From assembly GCA_041300525.1 (NCBI GenBank), contig JBGLNJ010000001.1, positions 3,720,001 to 3,784,000 on the forward strand: a DNA stretch of 64,000 bases, given 5' to 3'. The position numbers and the translations under genes were made by a program. The notes beneath the pieces were generated by a model that searched no databases, was not told where the DNA came from, and saw nothing but the letters and a program-made list of their open reading frames with translations. Positions 26,133 through 35,170 of the stretch are shown piece by piece; position 1 is the first letter of the stretch, and each line of letters starts with the position of its first letter. Source of the DNA: JBGLNJ01 sp041300525 (GTDB lineage: Bacteria; Chloroflexota; Anaerolineae; Fen-1058).

Positions 26133-27291
26133 GCGAGTCTGTATTCTCCGGCAAAATCACTATCCCCAGGATTTGCTGTTTCGGCGTGAAGCTCAGACCC
26201 TGCGCGAAGCAGGTTTCCAGGTAGACGTCATTTGTACTCGCCTGCCTAAGGCCGCCGCTTTTGAAGTGCTGGATGGCATCCGCGTTCATCGCCTGCCCGT
26301 GGCGAAAAAAAAAGGAGGCATCCTTAGTTACCTCTACAGTTATGCCGCCTTTTTTGTGCTGTCGGCGCTCAAGCTGACCCGGCTGCACTTGCAACAACCG
26401 TTTTCGGCCATTCAAGTCAACAACATGCCAGATTTCCTGGTGTTTGCCACACTCATTCCGCGGCTCTTGGGCGCGTGTGTGACGTTGCTCATGTACGAGC
26501 CGATGCCGGAATTGTGGGCCACGCTGTATCATCAGCGGGTCGTCGTCCGGCTGCTGGAGGTCATCCAACGTTTAGCCATCGCGTATGCCCACGCCGTTTT
26601 TGCCGTGACTCTACAGCAAAAGGAAACGTTCGTCGCACGGGGCGCTGATGCCGACAAGATCACGGTGCTCCTCAACGTGCCGGAAACGCGCTTTTGGGAA
26701 CAGTTCATTCCTGCGGCTTCGTCGCCCAACGAGCACTTTACGCTGATCTGCCATGGCGCGATTGAGGAGCGGTACGGCCACGACACCATGCTGCAGGCCG
26801 TTCAACAGGTCAAAGACCAGATTCCCAACCTGCAGTTGCGCATCTTGGGCATGGGCAGCTACCAGGATCAATTCCAGGCGCAGATCAAAGAGATGAATTT
26901 GGAGACGCGCGTGCAATATCTGGGATGGGTACCCCTTCAACAGATGGCAGAAGAATTGCGCAATGCGGACGTTGGCATCGTGGCCCAAAAGTCTTCGCTA
27001 TACTCGAACCTGGTTCACACGGGCAAGATGTATGATTTTCTCGCATTTGGCAAACCTGTCCTGGCCACTCGGCTCAAATCTGTCCAGGCATACCTTGGCG
27101 AAGATGCTTTGCGTTTCTTTGAGCCTGGCGATGCCGCCAGCCTGGCTGAAGGAATTTTGGATTTGTACCAGCATCCTGAAAAGCGCAGGGCGCTAGTGGA
27201 AAACTCGCAGAGGTTATACGAGCAGTATCAGTGGAAAAATCAAAAGCAGGTCTACCTGTCTGTTTATCGAGCCTTGGTTGGCGTGACATGA
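26113..27291 (+). CDS. GT4-family glycosyltransferase
   Basis: A full-length (about 392-residue) retaining glycosyltransferase. The N-terminal domain starts VCILRQNHYPQDLLFRREA; the C-terminal domain has ICHGAIEERYGHDTM, LGWVPLQQMAEELRNADVGI and KMYDFLAFGKPVLATRL. The sugar donor cannot be read. It probably acts in assembly of a cell-surface polysaccharide together with the flanking deacetylase. Its stop overlaps the next start (ATGA), indicating coupled translation. GTG at 26125 is an alternative start. Confidence 0.8.
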   Translation: MERSVLKRVCILRQNHYPQDLLFRREAQTLREAGFQVDVICTRLPKAAAFEVLDGIRVHRLPVAKKKGGILSYLYSYAAFFVLSALKLTRLHLQQPFSAIQVNNMPDFLVFATLIPRLLGACVTLLMYEPMPELWATLYHQRVVVRLLEVIQRLAIAYAHAVFAVTLQQKETFVARGADADKITVLLNVPETRFWEQFIPAASSPNEHFTLICHGAIEERYGHDTMLQAVQQVKDQIPNLQLRILGMGSYQDQFQAQIKEMNLETRVQYLGWVPLQQMAEELRNADVGIVAQKSSLYSNLVHTGKMYDFLAFGKPVLATRLKSVQAYLGEDALRFFEPGDAASLAEGILDLYQHPEKRRALVENSQRLYEQYQWKNQKQVYLSVYRALVGVT

Positions 27292-28571
27292 ATCCAATCG
27301 CGGTTGCGCTCAAAGGCAAAGGACTGGCCAACCTGGCTCGGCGCAGCGTGAGCCTGGCCAGGCGCTACGGGCTGACGCCGGGCGTCATGGGCCGCGCGCT
27401 GGAGCAGTTCGCCGCCGCGCTGCGCCCATTCGAGTGCCGCGCCACGTTTCCGATCACCGCCGAGGTGCTGCGGCGGAACCCGTGCATCATCCAAAAGCTT
27501 CAAGACCAGGGCATCGAGTTTGCCATCCACGGCTATCGCCACGTGGATTACTCGCTGCTCTCGGCAGAAACCCAATCGGTGTGGCTGAGTCTGGCGGGCC
27601 AGGCCTTTGCCCAAACCGGCATTCAGGCGCGCGGGTTTCGCTGTCCCTACTTTCGCGGGAACGCGGGAACCTGGACTGCTTTGCGGCAGCAAGGTTACTG
27701 GTACGATAGCAGCCAGACGCTGGCGTGGGATGTATTGAATGGCCACGAGACGCGGGCGTACCTGCACGCGCTCAACTTTTACGGCGCGCGGCCGGCCAGC
27801 CAGTATCCATCTTTGCCAAGCCTGGAAGACGGCTTGGTTCGCATCCCGTGCAGCCTACCCGACGACGAAGCATTGGTGGAACGGTTGGCTCTCGAAACGC
27901 CCGCGCAAATGAACGATCTCTGGCTGGCCATCCTGGAGCGCACCTACGAACTGGGCGAGTTATTCACGGTGGGTCTGCACCCGGAGCGCATCGGCGCGTG
28001 TCAGTCGCCGCTGACCGCTGTCCTGGCGCAGGCGCGCTCACTTGCGCCTGCGGTGTGGATCGCCCGCCTGGACGAGATCGCCGCCTGGTGGCGGGAGCGC
28101 GCTAACGCAACCGTCCAGATCGCCGATGTCGGCCAGAATCAGTTTCGCGTGACCGTCGCGGGCCTGGAGGGTATCACTGTGCTCGCCCGCTCTGCGCAGG
28201 TGGATGCGCCCACTGCGCCCTGGGCCGAGAGCTATCAGCAAGTCAAAGCGACGACGTTCACTGTTCGCGCGCCAACTCGCCCCTTTATCGGTCTTTCGCC
28301 GACCGCCTCGCCTCAACTGGCTGACTGGTTGCGGCAGCAAGGCTACATCGTCGAAACCAGCCCGGAAAGAGATCACTACTCTCACTACTTGGATCAGGCG
28401 GAATTTTCTGCCGAACACAAGCGCCCGCTGTTGGCGCAGATCGAGCAAGCCGAGCGCCCGCTCGTGCGGATGGGCCGCTGGCCGAACGGAACGCGCAGCG
28501 CCTTGGCCATCACGGGCGATATTGATGCGTTGACCTTGTGGGACTATGGCTTGCGCCTCCTGGGCCAGTGA
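27288..28571 (+). CDS. Polysaccharide deacetylase-like protein
   Basis: A 427-residue protein. Residues about 35-230 look like an NodB-type deacetylase barrel: ATFPITAEVL, HGYRHVDYSLLS (metal His pair), RGFRCPYFRGN, TVGLHPERIG. A second region near the C-terminus ends with ALAITGDIDALTLWDYGLRL, the TGDxD motif that normally begins a NodB domain, so the protein may carry a second, permuted or truncated deacetylase unit. It would remove N- or O-acetyl groups from a glycan. The start ATG overlaps the glycosyltransferase stop. Confidence 0.7.
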   Translation: MNPIAVALKGKGLANLARRSVSLARRYGLTPGVMGRALEQFAAALRPFECRATFPITAEVLRRNPCIIQKLQDQGIEFAIHGYRHVDYSLLSAETQSVWLSLAGQAFAQTGIQARGFRCPYFRGNAGTWTALRQQGYWYDSSQTLAWDVLNGHETRAYLHALNFYGARPASQYPSLPSLEDGLVRIPCSLPDDEALVERLALETPAQMNDLWLAILERTYELGELFTVGLHPERIGACQSPLTAVLAQARSLAPAVWIARLDEIAAWWRERANATVQIADVGQNQFRVTVAGLEGITVLARSAQVDAPTAPWAESYQQVKATTFTVRAPTRPFIGLSPTASPQLADWLRQQGYIVETSPERDHYSHYLDQAEFSAEHKRPLLAQIEQAERPLVRMGRWPNGTRSALAITGDIDALTLWDYGLRLLGQ

Positions 28572-28605
28572 GCGGCGGACAAGTTCTGAGCAGAATAGGT
28601 GTTCA

Positions 28606-29935
28606 ATGAGAAACCAAACATGTATCCGTGTGCGTCATGTTGCACTTTTTATTTGCGCTGTCCTGGTCTTGTTGCTCATTCCCGGTTTCGCAGCAGCTTC
28701 CCCCTTACCAGACACAGAAAAGCTAGGTGATAAGTACATCACTTTGGTGGCCTCTTCAGAGCAAGAGATCATACTCGACGTGCGCGTTGATAATATGGGC
28801 GTGGTAGAAGTAAAAACCGCCGACGCAACATTTCAAAAATTGAGCTTGACCGAGTCCGGCGTGACTAGTGAAATCGGCAAGGCAGAATTGCCTGTCATTG
28901 GACAGCTGGTCGCCATCCCGGCGGGGGCCGCTGTGAATGTGCAGGTGTTGAGTGATGAGCATTCTACGCTGCCGGGTTATTGGGTCTATCCTGCCCAAAA
29001 GCCGCAGGCCAACCAGGGCGGAGCCGCGCCTCCCTTTGCCATGGACCAGGACTTTTATCGGCAGGATGTTTTCTATCCCCAGGCATACGTGACGGTTTCT
29101 GCCCCCCAAACTATGCGTGGCATGACGGTCGTTCGGCTCGCGATATCTCCTTTGCAGTTCAACCCGGCACGGCGCGAACTTCGTGTTACCAAGTATATGC
29201 GCATCCGGCTGACTTTTATAGGTGGCCGTATGCCAAGCGATGGACAGGCCAGCGCCGACCGCGCGTTTCAAAACGTCTGCCAAGGCCTCGTGCTCAACTG
29301 TAGCGCGACCGAAACATTTCCTGCCCTCACCAACCGCTATCCAAGTGATGCTATCGGCGCTGACTACCTGATCATCAGCGCCCCCGATTACGTCAGCACA
29401 GCCAACACGCTGGCCGAGTGGAAGAACAGGCGCGGCATCAAAACCGTCGTCAAGACGACCAACGAGACCGGCACTACCACTACGACGATCAAGAGCTACA
29501 TTCAAACGGCTTATAATGCCTGGAGTCCCAAGCCCTCCTATGTTCTCTTCTTGGGCGATGCCGACGCGATTCCGGTTTTCTACAAGACGGTTCACCCTAA
29601 CGCGGGGATAGATTACCCCAGTGGTCACAAAACGGGTACTGACTTGTATTATGCGACGATGGACGGCGACGACGACCGCTTGCCGGACCTAAACCTAGGG
29701 CGTATTTCGGCCAGTTCTCTGGCCGAAGCCAATCACATCGTCAGCAAGATCATTGCTTACGAAACGAACCCACCTGGCGACCCGGCTTTCTACAGTCGAA
29801 TGGCGATGGCAACGCAATTTCAAGATGAAAATCTTGACGGCAAAGAGGAACTCCTTTTTTCGCAGACGACCGAGACCATTCGCGATTACTGGCTTGCGCA
29901 GGGCTACAATCCGCAGCGCATCTACGAGGCCGCGC
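28606..29935 (+). pseudogene. C25 (gingipain-like) peptidase, N-terminal part, catalytic end lost
   Basis: The ATG at 28606 opens with a signal peptide (ALFICAVLVLLLIPGFAAAS). A prodomain-like region with DQDFYRQDVFYPQAYVTVS is followed by the start of the C25 domain (IGADYLIISAPDYVSTANTL, PSYVLFLGDADAIP, YYATMDGDDDRLPDLNLGRI). The catalytic His and Cys, which lie further on, are missing: at about 29935 the sequence changes to a deoxyhypusine-synthase-like protein in another frame. C25 peptidases are secreted cysteine proteases often exported with a C-terminal sorting domain. This one is not functional. Confidence 0.75.
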
Positions 29936-30721
29936 CTGCACGTCATCAAGACGGGGCTTTCGCGTTTTGTGATTGACCTGATGGAGCGCCGCATCGTCAC
30001 GCACGTCGGGATGAACGGCGCGGGGCCGATCCACGACTTTGAGTTGGCGCTGGTAGGCGGCAGCACGGAGAGCGTGGCCCGCTACATCCAGGAGGGCCAG
30101 TTCGGGCTGTGGCAAGAGACGGGCCGCATCAACGACGCCGTGGCTGCTGGTGTGCGCGAAGGATTGGGCTATGGCGAATCAGTCGGGCGGATGATTGAGG
30201 AAAAGAAATTCCCGCACCGCGACATTAGCATCCTGGCGGCGGGCTATCGCCTGCGCGTCCCGGTCACGGTTCACATCGGCCTCGGTTACGACATCATCCA
30301 CGAACATCCCAACTGCGACGGCGCCGCGCTGGGCGAGGCGTCCTATCGCGATTTCCTCATCATCACTCAAACCATCACTCAACTCCAGGGCGGCGTGATG
30401 TTGAACGTGGGCTCCGCGGTGATGGGGCCGGAAGTTTATCTAAAGGCGCTCTCGATGGCGCGCAATGTGGCGCATCAAGAGGGCCGGCGCATCAACGAGT
30501 TCACCACCGCCGTGTTCGACCTGCAAGACCTGGGGCCGGACCTGCATCACGAAGCGCCCAAGACCGATGCGCGCTATTACTATCGCCCGTTCAAGACGAT
30601 CCTCGTCCGCACCGTGCAAGATGGCGGCGAAAGTTTTTACATTCGCGGGCCGCATCAAGGGACGCTGCCGGCGCTGTATCGGCTGGTGATCGCGTCAGCG
30701 GCGATTTGCCATGAAGCCTGA
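29935..30721 (+). pseudogene. Deoxyhypusine-synthase-like protein, slightly 5'-truncated
   Basis: From about 29935 the frame reads HVIKTGLSRFVIDLMERRIV, THVGMNGAGPIHDFELALVG, TVHIGLGYDIIHEHPNCDG, NVGSAVMGPEVYLKALSMAR, a fold resembling the NAD-binding deoxyhypusine synthase family but without the eukaryotic lysine motif being evident. Bacterial members are known beside sugar kinases, as here: the stop overlaps the PfkB start by 11 bases. An estimated 30-50 N-terminal residues are missing; an internal ATG at about 29980 could still give a shortened protein. Substrate unknown. Confidence 0.5.
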
Positions 30722-31730
30722 CCGTCTCCAATCCATCCTCGACCAATTTCCACGCCAGACGATCTGCGTCGTGGGGGATTTCTTTCTCGACAAGTACCTC
30801 ATCATCGAGCACGCGCTGGGGGAGACTTCACTTGAAACCGGGCTGGAAGCGCATCAAGTTGTCGAGGTGCGATGCAGCCCCGGCGCGGCGGGAACCGTCA
30901 CGTCGAATCTGCGCGCGATGGAAGTGAATGTCGTCGCGCTCGGCGTGATCGGCGACGACGGCGAAGGCTACGAACTCAAGCGCGCGCTGCAAGCCACGAG
31001 CGTGGACATCACGCAGGTGATCGAGCGGCATGACCGCTTCACGCCGACGTACACCAAGCCCATGCAGCGCGAGCTGGACGGCTCGGCCCACGAATTGAAC
31101 CGGCTGGACATCAAGAACCGCGCGCCACTCCCCGCTGAGGCACAAGACGAAATCATTGCGCGCCTGCGGCAGATCACCCCGCGCGTCCAGGGTGTGATTG
31201 TGGCCGACCAGACGCCGGAGCATAACTGCGGCGTCATCACCGACCGGGTGCGCGACGAGATTGCATCGTTGGCCCGCGCATACCCCCTCACCCTCTTTGC
31301 CGCCGACTCGCGTGAACGCATCGGCCTGTTCCGCGATGTCGTCATCAAGCCCAACGCGCGCGAGGCGACTCTGGCGCTCTATCCCGACCGCGAGACCGAA
31401 CTCGACCGCGTCGGCGTGGAGGCCTGCGGCGCGGAGCTTTACCGGCGCAGCGGCAAACCCGTGTTCCTCACCGTCGCTGCCGACGGCATCATCGTCTTTC
31501 ATGCCGATGGCCCGACGTGCATCCCCGCCTGCCCCGTCCACGGGCCGACTGACATCGTGGGCGCGGGTGACTCGACCATGGCCGGCATCGTCGCTGCGCT
31601 GTGCGCCGGCGGCAGCCCAGAAGAGGCTGCGCGGGTGGGCAACCTGGCCGCTTCTGTCACCCTTCACCAAATCGGCGCGACCGGCACGGCCTCGCGCGCG
31701 CAGATCGCTGCGTGTTTCGCTGCGCTCTGA
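30711..31730 (+). CDS. PfkB-family sugar kinase (RfaE/HldE domain I-like)
   Basis: A 339-residue ribokinase-fold enzyme. VVGDFFLDKYL at the start, GAAGTVTSNLRAMEVNVVALGVIGDDGEG, and the PfkB signature GPTDIVGAGDSTMAGIVAAL with the catalytic Asp are clear. The N-terminal motifs are closest to D-glycero-beta-D-manno-heptose-7-phosphate kinases. It is coupled to the deoxyhypusine-synthase-like gene. A heptose or other sugar-phosphate substrate is inferred only from the family. Confidence 0.8.
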   Translation: MKPDRLQSILDQFPRQTICVVGDFFLDKYLIIEHALGETSLETGLEAHQVVEVRCSPGAAGTVTSNLRAMEVNVVALGVIGDDGEGYELKRALQATSVDITQVIERHDRFTPTYTKPMQRELDGSAHELNRLDIKNRAPLPAEAQDEIIARLRQITPRVQGVIVADQTPEHNCGVITDRVRDEIASLARAYPLTLFAADSRERIGLFRDVVIKPNAREATLALYPDRETELDRVGVEACGAELYRRSGKPVFLTVAADGIIVFHADGPTCIPACPVHGPTDIVGAGDSTMAGIVAALCAGGSPEEAARVGNLAASVTLHQIGATGTASRAQIAACFAAL

Positions 31731-31789
31731 CGAAAGACGAAAAGCCACCTTACGTCGTCTTTTGCGCGAACACTCTCCGTCGAATCGAG

Positions 31790-31795
31790 TATAAT
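31790..31795 (+). promoter_or_regulatory. TATAAT -10 box immediately upstream of acnX
   Basis: A perfect TATAAT ends 7 bases before the ATG at 31803. A transcript starting the usual 6-7 bases downstream would begin at the start codon, so acnX may be made from a leaderless mRNA. No ribosome-binding site precedes the ATG, which agrees. The -35 region is weak. Confidence 0.5.
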
Positions 31796-31802
31796 ACCCA
31801 CC

Positions 31803-33098
31803 ATGCAACTGACCGACGAAGAACGCTCGATGCTCCACGGCGACCAGGGTGAGGGCGTCCGCAAGGCGATGGAGATCATCGTGGCGCTGGGGACGATTTA
31901 TGGCGCGGACGGCCTCGTGCTCGTGTCGCACGTCCAGGTGTCCGGCGTTTCTTTCAAGAACCTGGGCGACGCCGGGCTGGAATTCTTGCGCGAATGGGCC
32001 GCGCAAGGCGCGCGTGTTCGTGTCCCAACAACACTAAATCCCGCCGGGATGGATTTGCGCCACTGGCGCGAACTCGGCTTCCCCGCCGATTTTGCGTCGC
32101 AGCAGCAAGCCGTGCTCGACGCTTTCACCGCGATGGGCATCGAACCGACCTGCACTTGCACGCCGTACCTCGTGGGTTATGCGCCCAAGCTGGGCGACCA
32201 CATCGCCTGGGGAGAATCTTCGGCCATCTCGTTTGCCAACAGCGTATTGGGCGCGCGGACGAACCGCGAGGGTGGGCCGGGCGCGCTCGCAGCCGCCATC
32301 GTCGGACGCACCGGGCGCTTTGGCCTGCACCTGGACGAGAACCGCGCCCCGACTCGTCAGGTGGACGTGCGATGCCCCGTCCGCAGCGCGAGCGACTGGG
32401 GCGCGCTGGGCTACCTGGTGGGCAAACGCGTGGCGAACGGCGTGCCGTACCTGCGCGGACTGGATGTGGCTGCGTGTGATGTGACGAATCTCAAGCTATT
32501 CGGCGCGGCGATGGCGGCCAGCGGCGCGGTGGCGTTGTACCACATTGAAGATGTCACGCCGGAGGCCAGAAATTTCAAATCTCAAATCCAAAATCTCAAA
32601 GGTGAGTTTGTCATTGAGAGCCTGGAGGCAGGGTACACGGCGCTCACCAGTCAGCCGGCTCAATCACCGAACTGTCAAACTACAGAACTATCGAACTATC
32701 GAACTACCGAACTAGTTGACCTGGTGTGGATCGGTTGCCCGCACGCTTCGTTGGAAGAGATTCAACTTATCGCAGACAAGCTCGACGGGCGGCGCGTCAA
32801 CTCTGCGCTGTGGATCACGGCGGCGCACCAGGTCCGCGAGGAAGCCGAGCGGCGCGGGCTGCTGGCGCGCATCGAAGCGAGCGGCGGGCGGATTGTGAGC
32901 GATACTTGCCTGGTTGTCGCGCCGGTCGAGGCGCTGGGCTTTCGCTCGATGGCGACCAATTCCGGCAAGGGTGCGTTCTACGGGCCGAGTCACGCGCGCG
33001 TCGCCACGCATTTCGGCTCGCTGGAACAATGCTTGGATGCGGCAATCAGCGGGGAGTGGGGGACCAACGGCACGAACCACGCACATACGGCACTTTAG
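31803..33098 (+). CDS. Aconitase X (DUF521) large catalytic domain
   Basis: A 431-residue aconitase-X catalytic subunit: MLHGDQGEGVRKAMEIIVAL, PTTLNPAGMD, CTCTPYLVGYAPKLGDHIAWGESSA, NSVLGARTNREGGPGAL and the late GCPHASLEEIQ carry the cluster-binding cysteines and active-site residues. Relatives dehydrate mevalonate 5-phosphate (archaea) or cis-3-hydroxyproline (bacteria). The small swivel-domain subunit is not adjacent, and the protein is too short to contain it. A stretch at about residues 256-305, encoded by intergenic-type AT-rich repeats, interrupts the fold in frame. Confidence 0.85.
   Translation: MQLTDEERSMLHGDQGEGVRKAMEIIVALGTIYGADGLVLVSHVQVSGVSFKNLGDAGLEFLREWAAQGARVRVPTTLNPAGMDLRHWRELGFPADFASQQQAVLDAFTAMGIEPTCTCTPYLVGYAPKLGDHIAWGESSAISFANSVLGARTNREGGPGALAAAIVGRTGRFGLHLDENRAPTRQVDVRCPVRSASDWGALGYLVGKRVANGVPYLRGLDVAACDVTNLKLFGAAMAASGAVALYHIEDVTPEARNFKSQIQNLKGEFVIESLEAGYTALTSQPAQSPNCQTTELSNYRTTELVDLVWIGCPHASLEEIQLIADKLDGRRVNSALWITAAHQVREEAERRGLLARIEASGGRIVSDTCLVVAPVEALGFRSMATNSGKGAFYGPSHARVATHFGSLEQCLDAAISGEWGTNGTNHAHTAL
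32571..32715. repeat. AT-rich short repeats inside acnX
   Basis: AATTTCAAATCTCAAATCC (32571 onward) and, further on, several GAACTATC/GAACTACC units (32661-32715) are of the kind found between genes here (compare 9396-9480 and 58025-58070). They keep the acnX frame and encode Asn/Gln/Thr/Ser-rich residues. Confidence 0.6.
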
Positions 33099-33122
33099 CC
33101 GTCATCTGAGAGACCACCACAT

Positions 33123-33689
33123 ATGCCATCACCTGAAATCACCCAATACCAAGCACAACTCGTAGAAATGCTGAGACGGCTCTATCCTCAAACTCTCGTC
33201 CAACCCGAGTGGCCGGCAATGCCGAACCAGGAGATGTATTCTCCACATATTGATGTAGCTGTTTGCCCTCTGGAAACTGGGGCTGGTCACCGAAACATTG
33301 AATTTGACCGTTTGATGGATCAATCGCGTCAGTTCATCAACGAAATCGTCAAGAAACACGTCGATAACATTCGCAAGTCTGATGACCACGATAGCACGTT
33401 GTCGTTTGAACAGCTCAAGCTCAAAAATCGCAACGCTCGCTGCCTGCTGGCAATTGAGATCGAAAACAGAGGCAGTCGCAAACACATCATGGGGGGTGCT
33501 ATAAACGCGGCATCTCTGGGTAGGATCGGCATTGCCGTCGCCTGGACCCCCAAGAAATTGGAAGCATTCATCAAGCTCCATAGATATTTGCGATTCTTGA
33601 GCAGTGACGGTAATATTACCTTTGACACAACTAATTTGCTCATCTTGGATCATGAACAACTTCGACAAGCAATTCAGAACGCACCGTGA
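33123..33689 (+). CDS. Unrecognised protein beside a DNA methyltransferase; possible restriction enzyme
   Basis: A 188-residue protein with no signal or membrane segment. It contains IDVAVCPLETG and, later, CLLAIEIENRGSRKHIMGG. A D...ExE/N-like spacing of this sort is reminiscent of PD-(D/E)xK nucleases, but I cannot assign a family. The next gene is a truncated DNA methyltransferase, so a type II restriction-modification partner is a reasonable guess. It starts at an ATG 24 bases after acnX. The base composition is more AT-rich than its neighbours, suggesting transfer. Confidence 0.5.
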   Translation: MPSPEITQYQAQLVEMLRRLYPQTLVQPEWPAMPNQEMYSPHIDVAVCPLETGAGHRNIEFDRLMDQSRQFINEIVKKHVDNIRKSDDHDSTLSFEQLKLKNRNARCLLAIEIENRGSRKHIMGGAINAASLGRIGIAVAWTPKKLEAFIKLHRYLRFLSSDGNITFDTTNLLILDHEQLRQAIQNAP

Positions 33690-33746
33690 GCGAGGTGCAA
33701 TGGCCCAATGCCGGATGGACATGGGATCATCCTTGAAAACACTGGC

Positions 33747-34218
33747 ATGAACTGCATGATCGCTCAAAAGACAGCGCTAACCTTTAAAGGCAACCTTCGC
33801 CAGGGACAGCATAGTTGGCTGCGCCTGACGCCCGCCTATTCCGTTCAGGTCGTCCGGCAACTGCTCGATGGGCTGGGCAACCCCGGCCGCGTCCTTGATC
33901 CATTTTCGGGAACCGGCACGACCGGTCTGGTGTGCGCGGAACGCGGTCTCACGTGCGACCTGCTTGAACTTAATCCGTTTCTGGCCTGGTTTGCGCAAGT
34001 CAAGACCCGGAATTACGCCGAGACCGAACTCGCCGCTGGTTGGGAGCTGGCTCAAGCCGCAGTGACGCAGGCACGAGAGCACGCCGATTCTGAACAGGTG
34101 TGGATTCCACCGATCCACCACATCGAGCGTTGGTGGACGCCCGAACGGCTGGCGACACTGGCGGGCCTCTTTCACGGACTGCAAAGCCTGCGTCGCAAAC
34201 AGCAAGACCCGGCGCTAA
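33747..34218 (+). pseudogene. DNA methyltransferase, N-terminal part
   Basis: The frame encodes LTPAYSVQVVRQLLDGLGNP and VLDPFSGTGTTGLVCAERG, the S-adenosylmethionine-binding motif I of beta-class (N4-cytosine/N6-adenine) methyltransferases, then LLELNPFLAWFA. The catalytic (S/D)PPY motif is missing because similarity ends at about 34218, where a beta-helix protein begins on the other strand. ATG at 33747 is the likely start. It is probably the modification half of a system with the preceding gene. Confidence 0.7.
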
Positions 34219-34588
34219 TAGTGGGATTGGCAACTGGATCAGGCGGATCGGCAAAGCTGTTCGTGGTGGTGTAGCCGCCCCGGATCGTCACTGTCTTGGT
34301 GAGATAGACTACCTGGGTGACGTCGCCTGTCGTGGTGATGTCGTTGCGGGGACGCATGGTCACCGTGGTATAAGTGCCCGCGGCGACCTTGATAACGTCG
34401 CCTGTGGCGGCAGCATCCACGGCTGCCTGGATACTCGCATAGGAGCAGGTGGACGGCCCCTCCACGCAAACCGTCAAGTCGGTAGCGTGAGCGGTAGGCA
34501 GTCCGCCGCCCAACAGCCACAACAGAACCAGGGCCAGGCTCAACCCGAGGGCAAACGCAAAGCTGACGCGTATAGGGGACCGTTTCAT
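34218..34588 (-). pseudogene. Secreted beta-helix protein, N-terminal part
   Basis: The ATG at 34588 opens with a signal peptide (FALGLSLALVLLWLLGGGLP, then an AHA cleavage site). The mature start has CSYASIQAAVDAAATGDVIK and GTYTTVTMRP, then TKTVTIRGGYTTTNS, the opening of right-handed beta-helix proteins with a DUF1565-type repeat (sites, adhesins or pectin-lyase-like enzymes). After DPPDPVANPT it enters the antisense of the methyltransferase and stops. Both genes are cut tail to tail at this point. Confidence 0.7.
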
Positions 34589-34599
34589 GGTGACTCCTC

Positions 34600-35055
34600 C
34601 TCACAAATCAAGAGACCTGACGATACAAGATATCCCAACCCTGTCAGGTCGCGTACACCGGATGGGACTTTTGGCTGGCGCGGTTCAGCGCCAGGTGTTG
34701 ACAAGAAACGGGGCAGAACAACAATACTATACTGCAAATACGATCAATTCGCAAGCCCCTGGTGATTGCCCACATCTCTGTTTCTCCTCGTCGGCAAGGG
34801 ACGCCAACGAGCCGTCGGGACAGCGGCCTGAGCACTTGTGGGTAATCACCAGGCAAGTCCAAAGAGCAATGAACTACCGCGCGGCAAGCCGCGAGGAATC
34901 AAACCCGAAAGAGGTTGACCGAGCAGAGAAAAGTTTCGCGCCAACATCAAGCCGCCGCCCAAGATCAGCACGACAGTCCACAGGATTGCCTAACGAGAGC
35001 GCCGCATGGCTACCTTCTCCTGACGCGATTCACCCATCGGGTGTGTCAATCGCAG
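34600..35055. other. Gene-poor stretch with a decayed membrane-protein scrap
   Basis: No intact gene. On the minus strand near 35007-34860 a frame reads MRRSR, stop, AILWTVVLILGGGLMLARNF and a short tail, resembling the first membrane segment of small LiaF-type (DUF5668) proteins with an internal stop. The remainder shows nothing recognisable. Confidence 0.35.
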
Positions 35056-35084
35056 TTGACAGCCTTCCCTTCCCCCGCTATAAT
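35056..35084 (+). promoter_or_regulatory. Consensus sigma-70-type promoter for the asparagine-synthase-like gene
   Basis: TTGACA at 35056-35061 and TATAAT at 35079-35084 are separated by exactly 17 bases, matching the vegetative consensus at every position. The gene starts 87 bases downstream at 35171, leaving a 5' leader of about 80 bases. Confidence 0.8.
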
Positions 35085-35170
35085 CTCGACCGCTACACTC
35101 AAAACCACATGGGCGCGCGGTTTTTCCCCAACCGTAGAGTCCAAAAGTATCGTCTCTGAAAGGCATCAAG

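Noticed and set aside
34587..35159. Plus-strand 190-codon frame upstream of the asparagine-synthase-like gene
   Set aside because: Composition is random-like, no ribosome-binding site, and the consensus promoter lies inside it.
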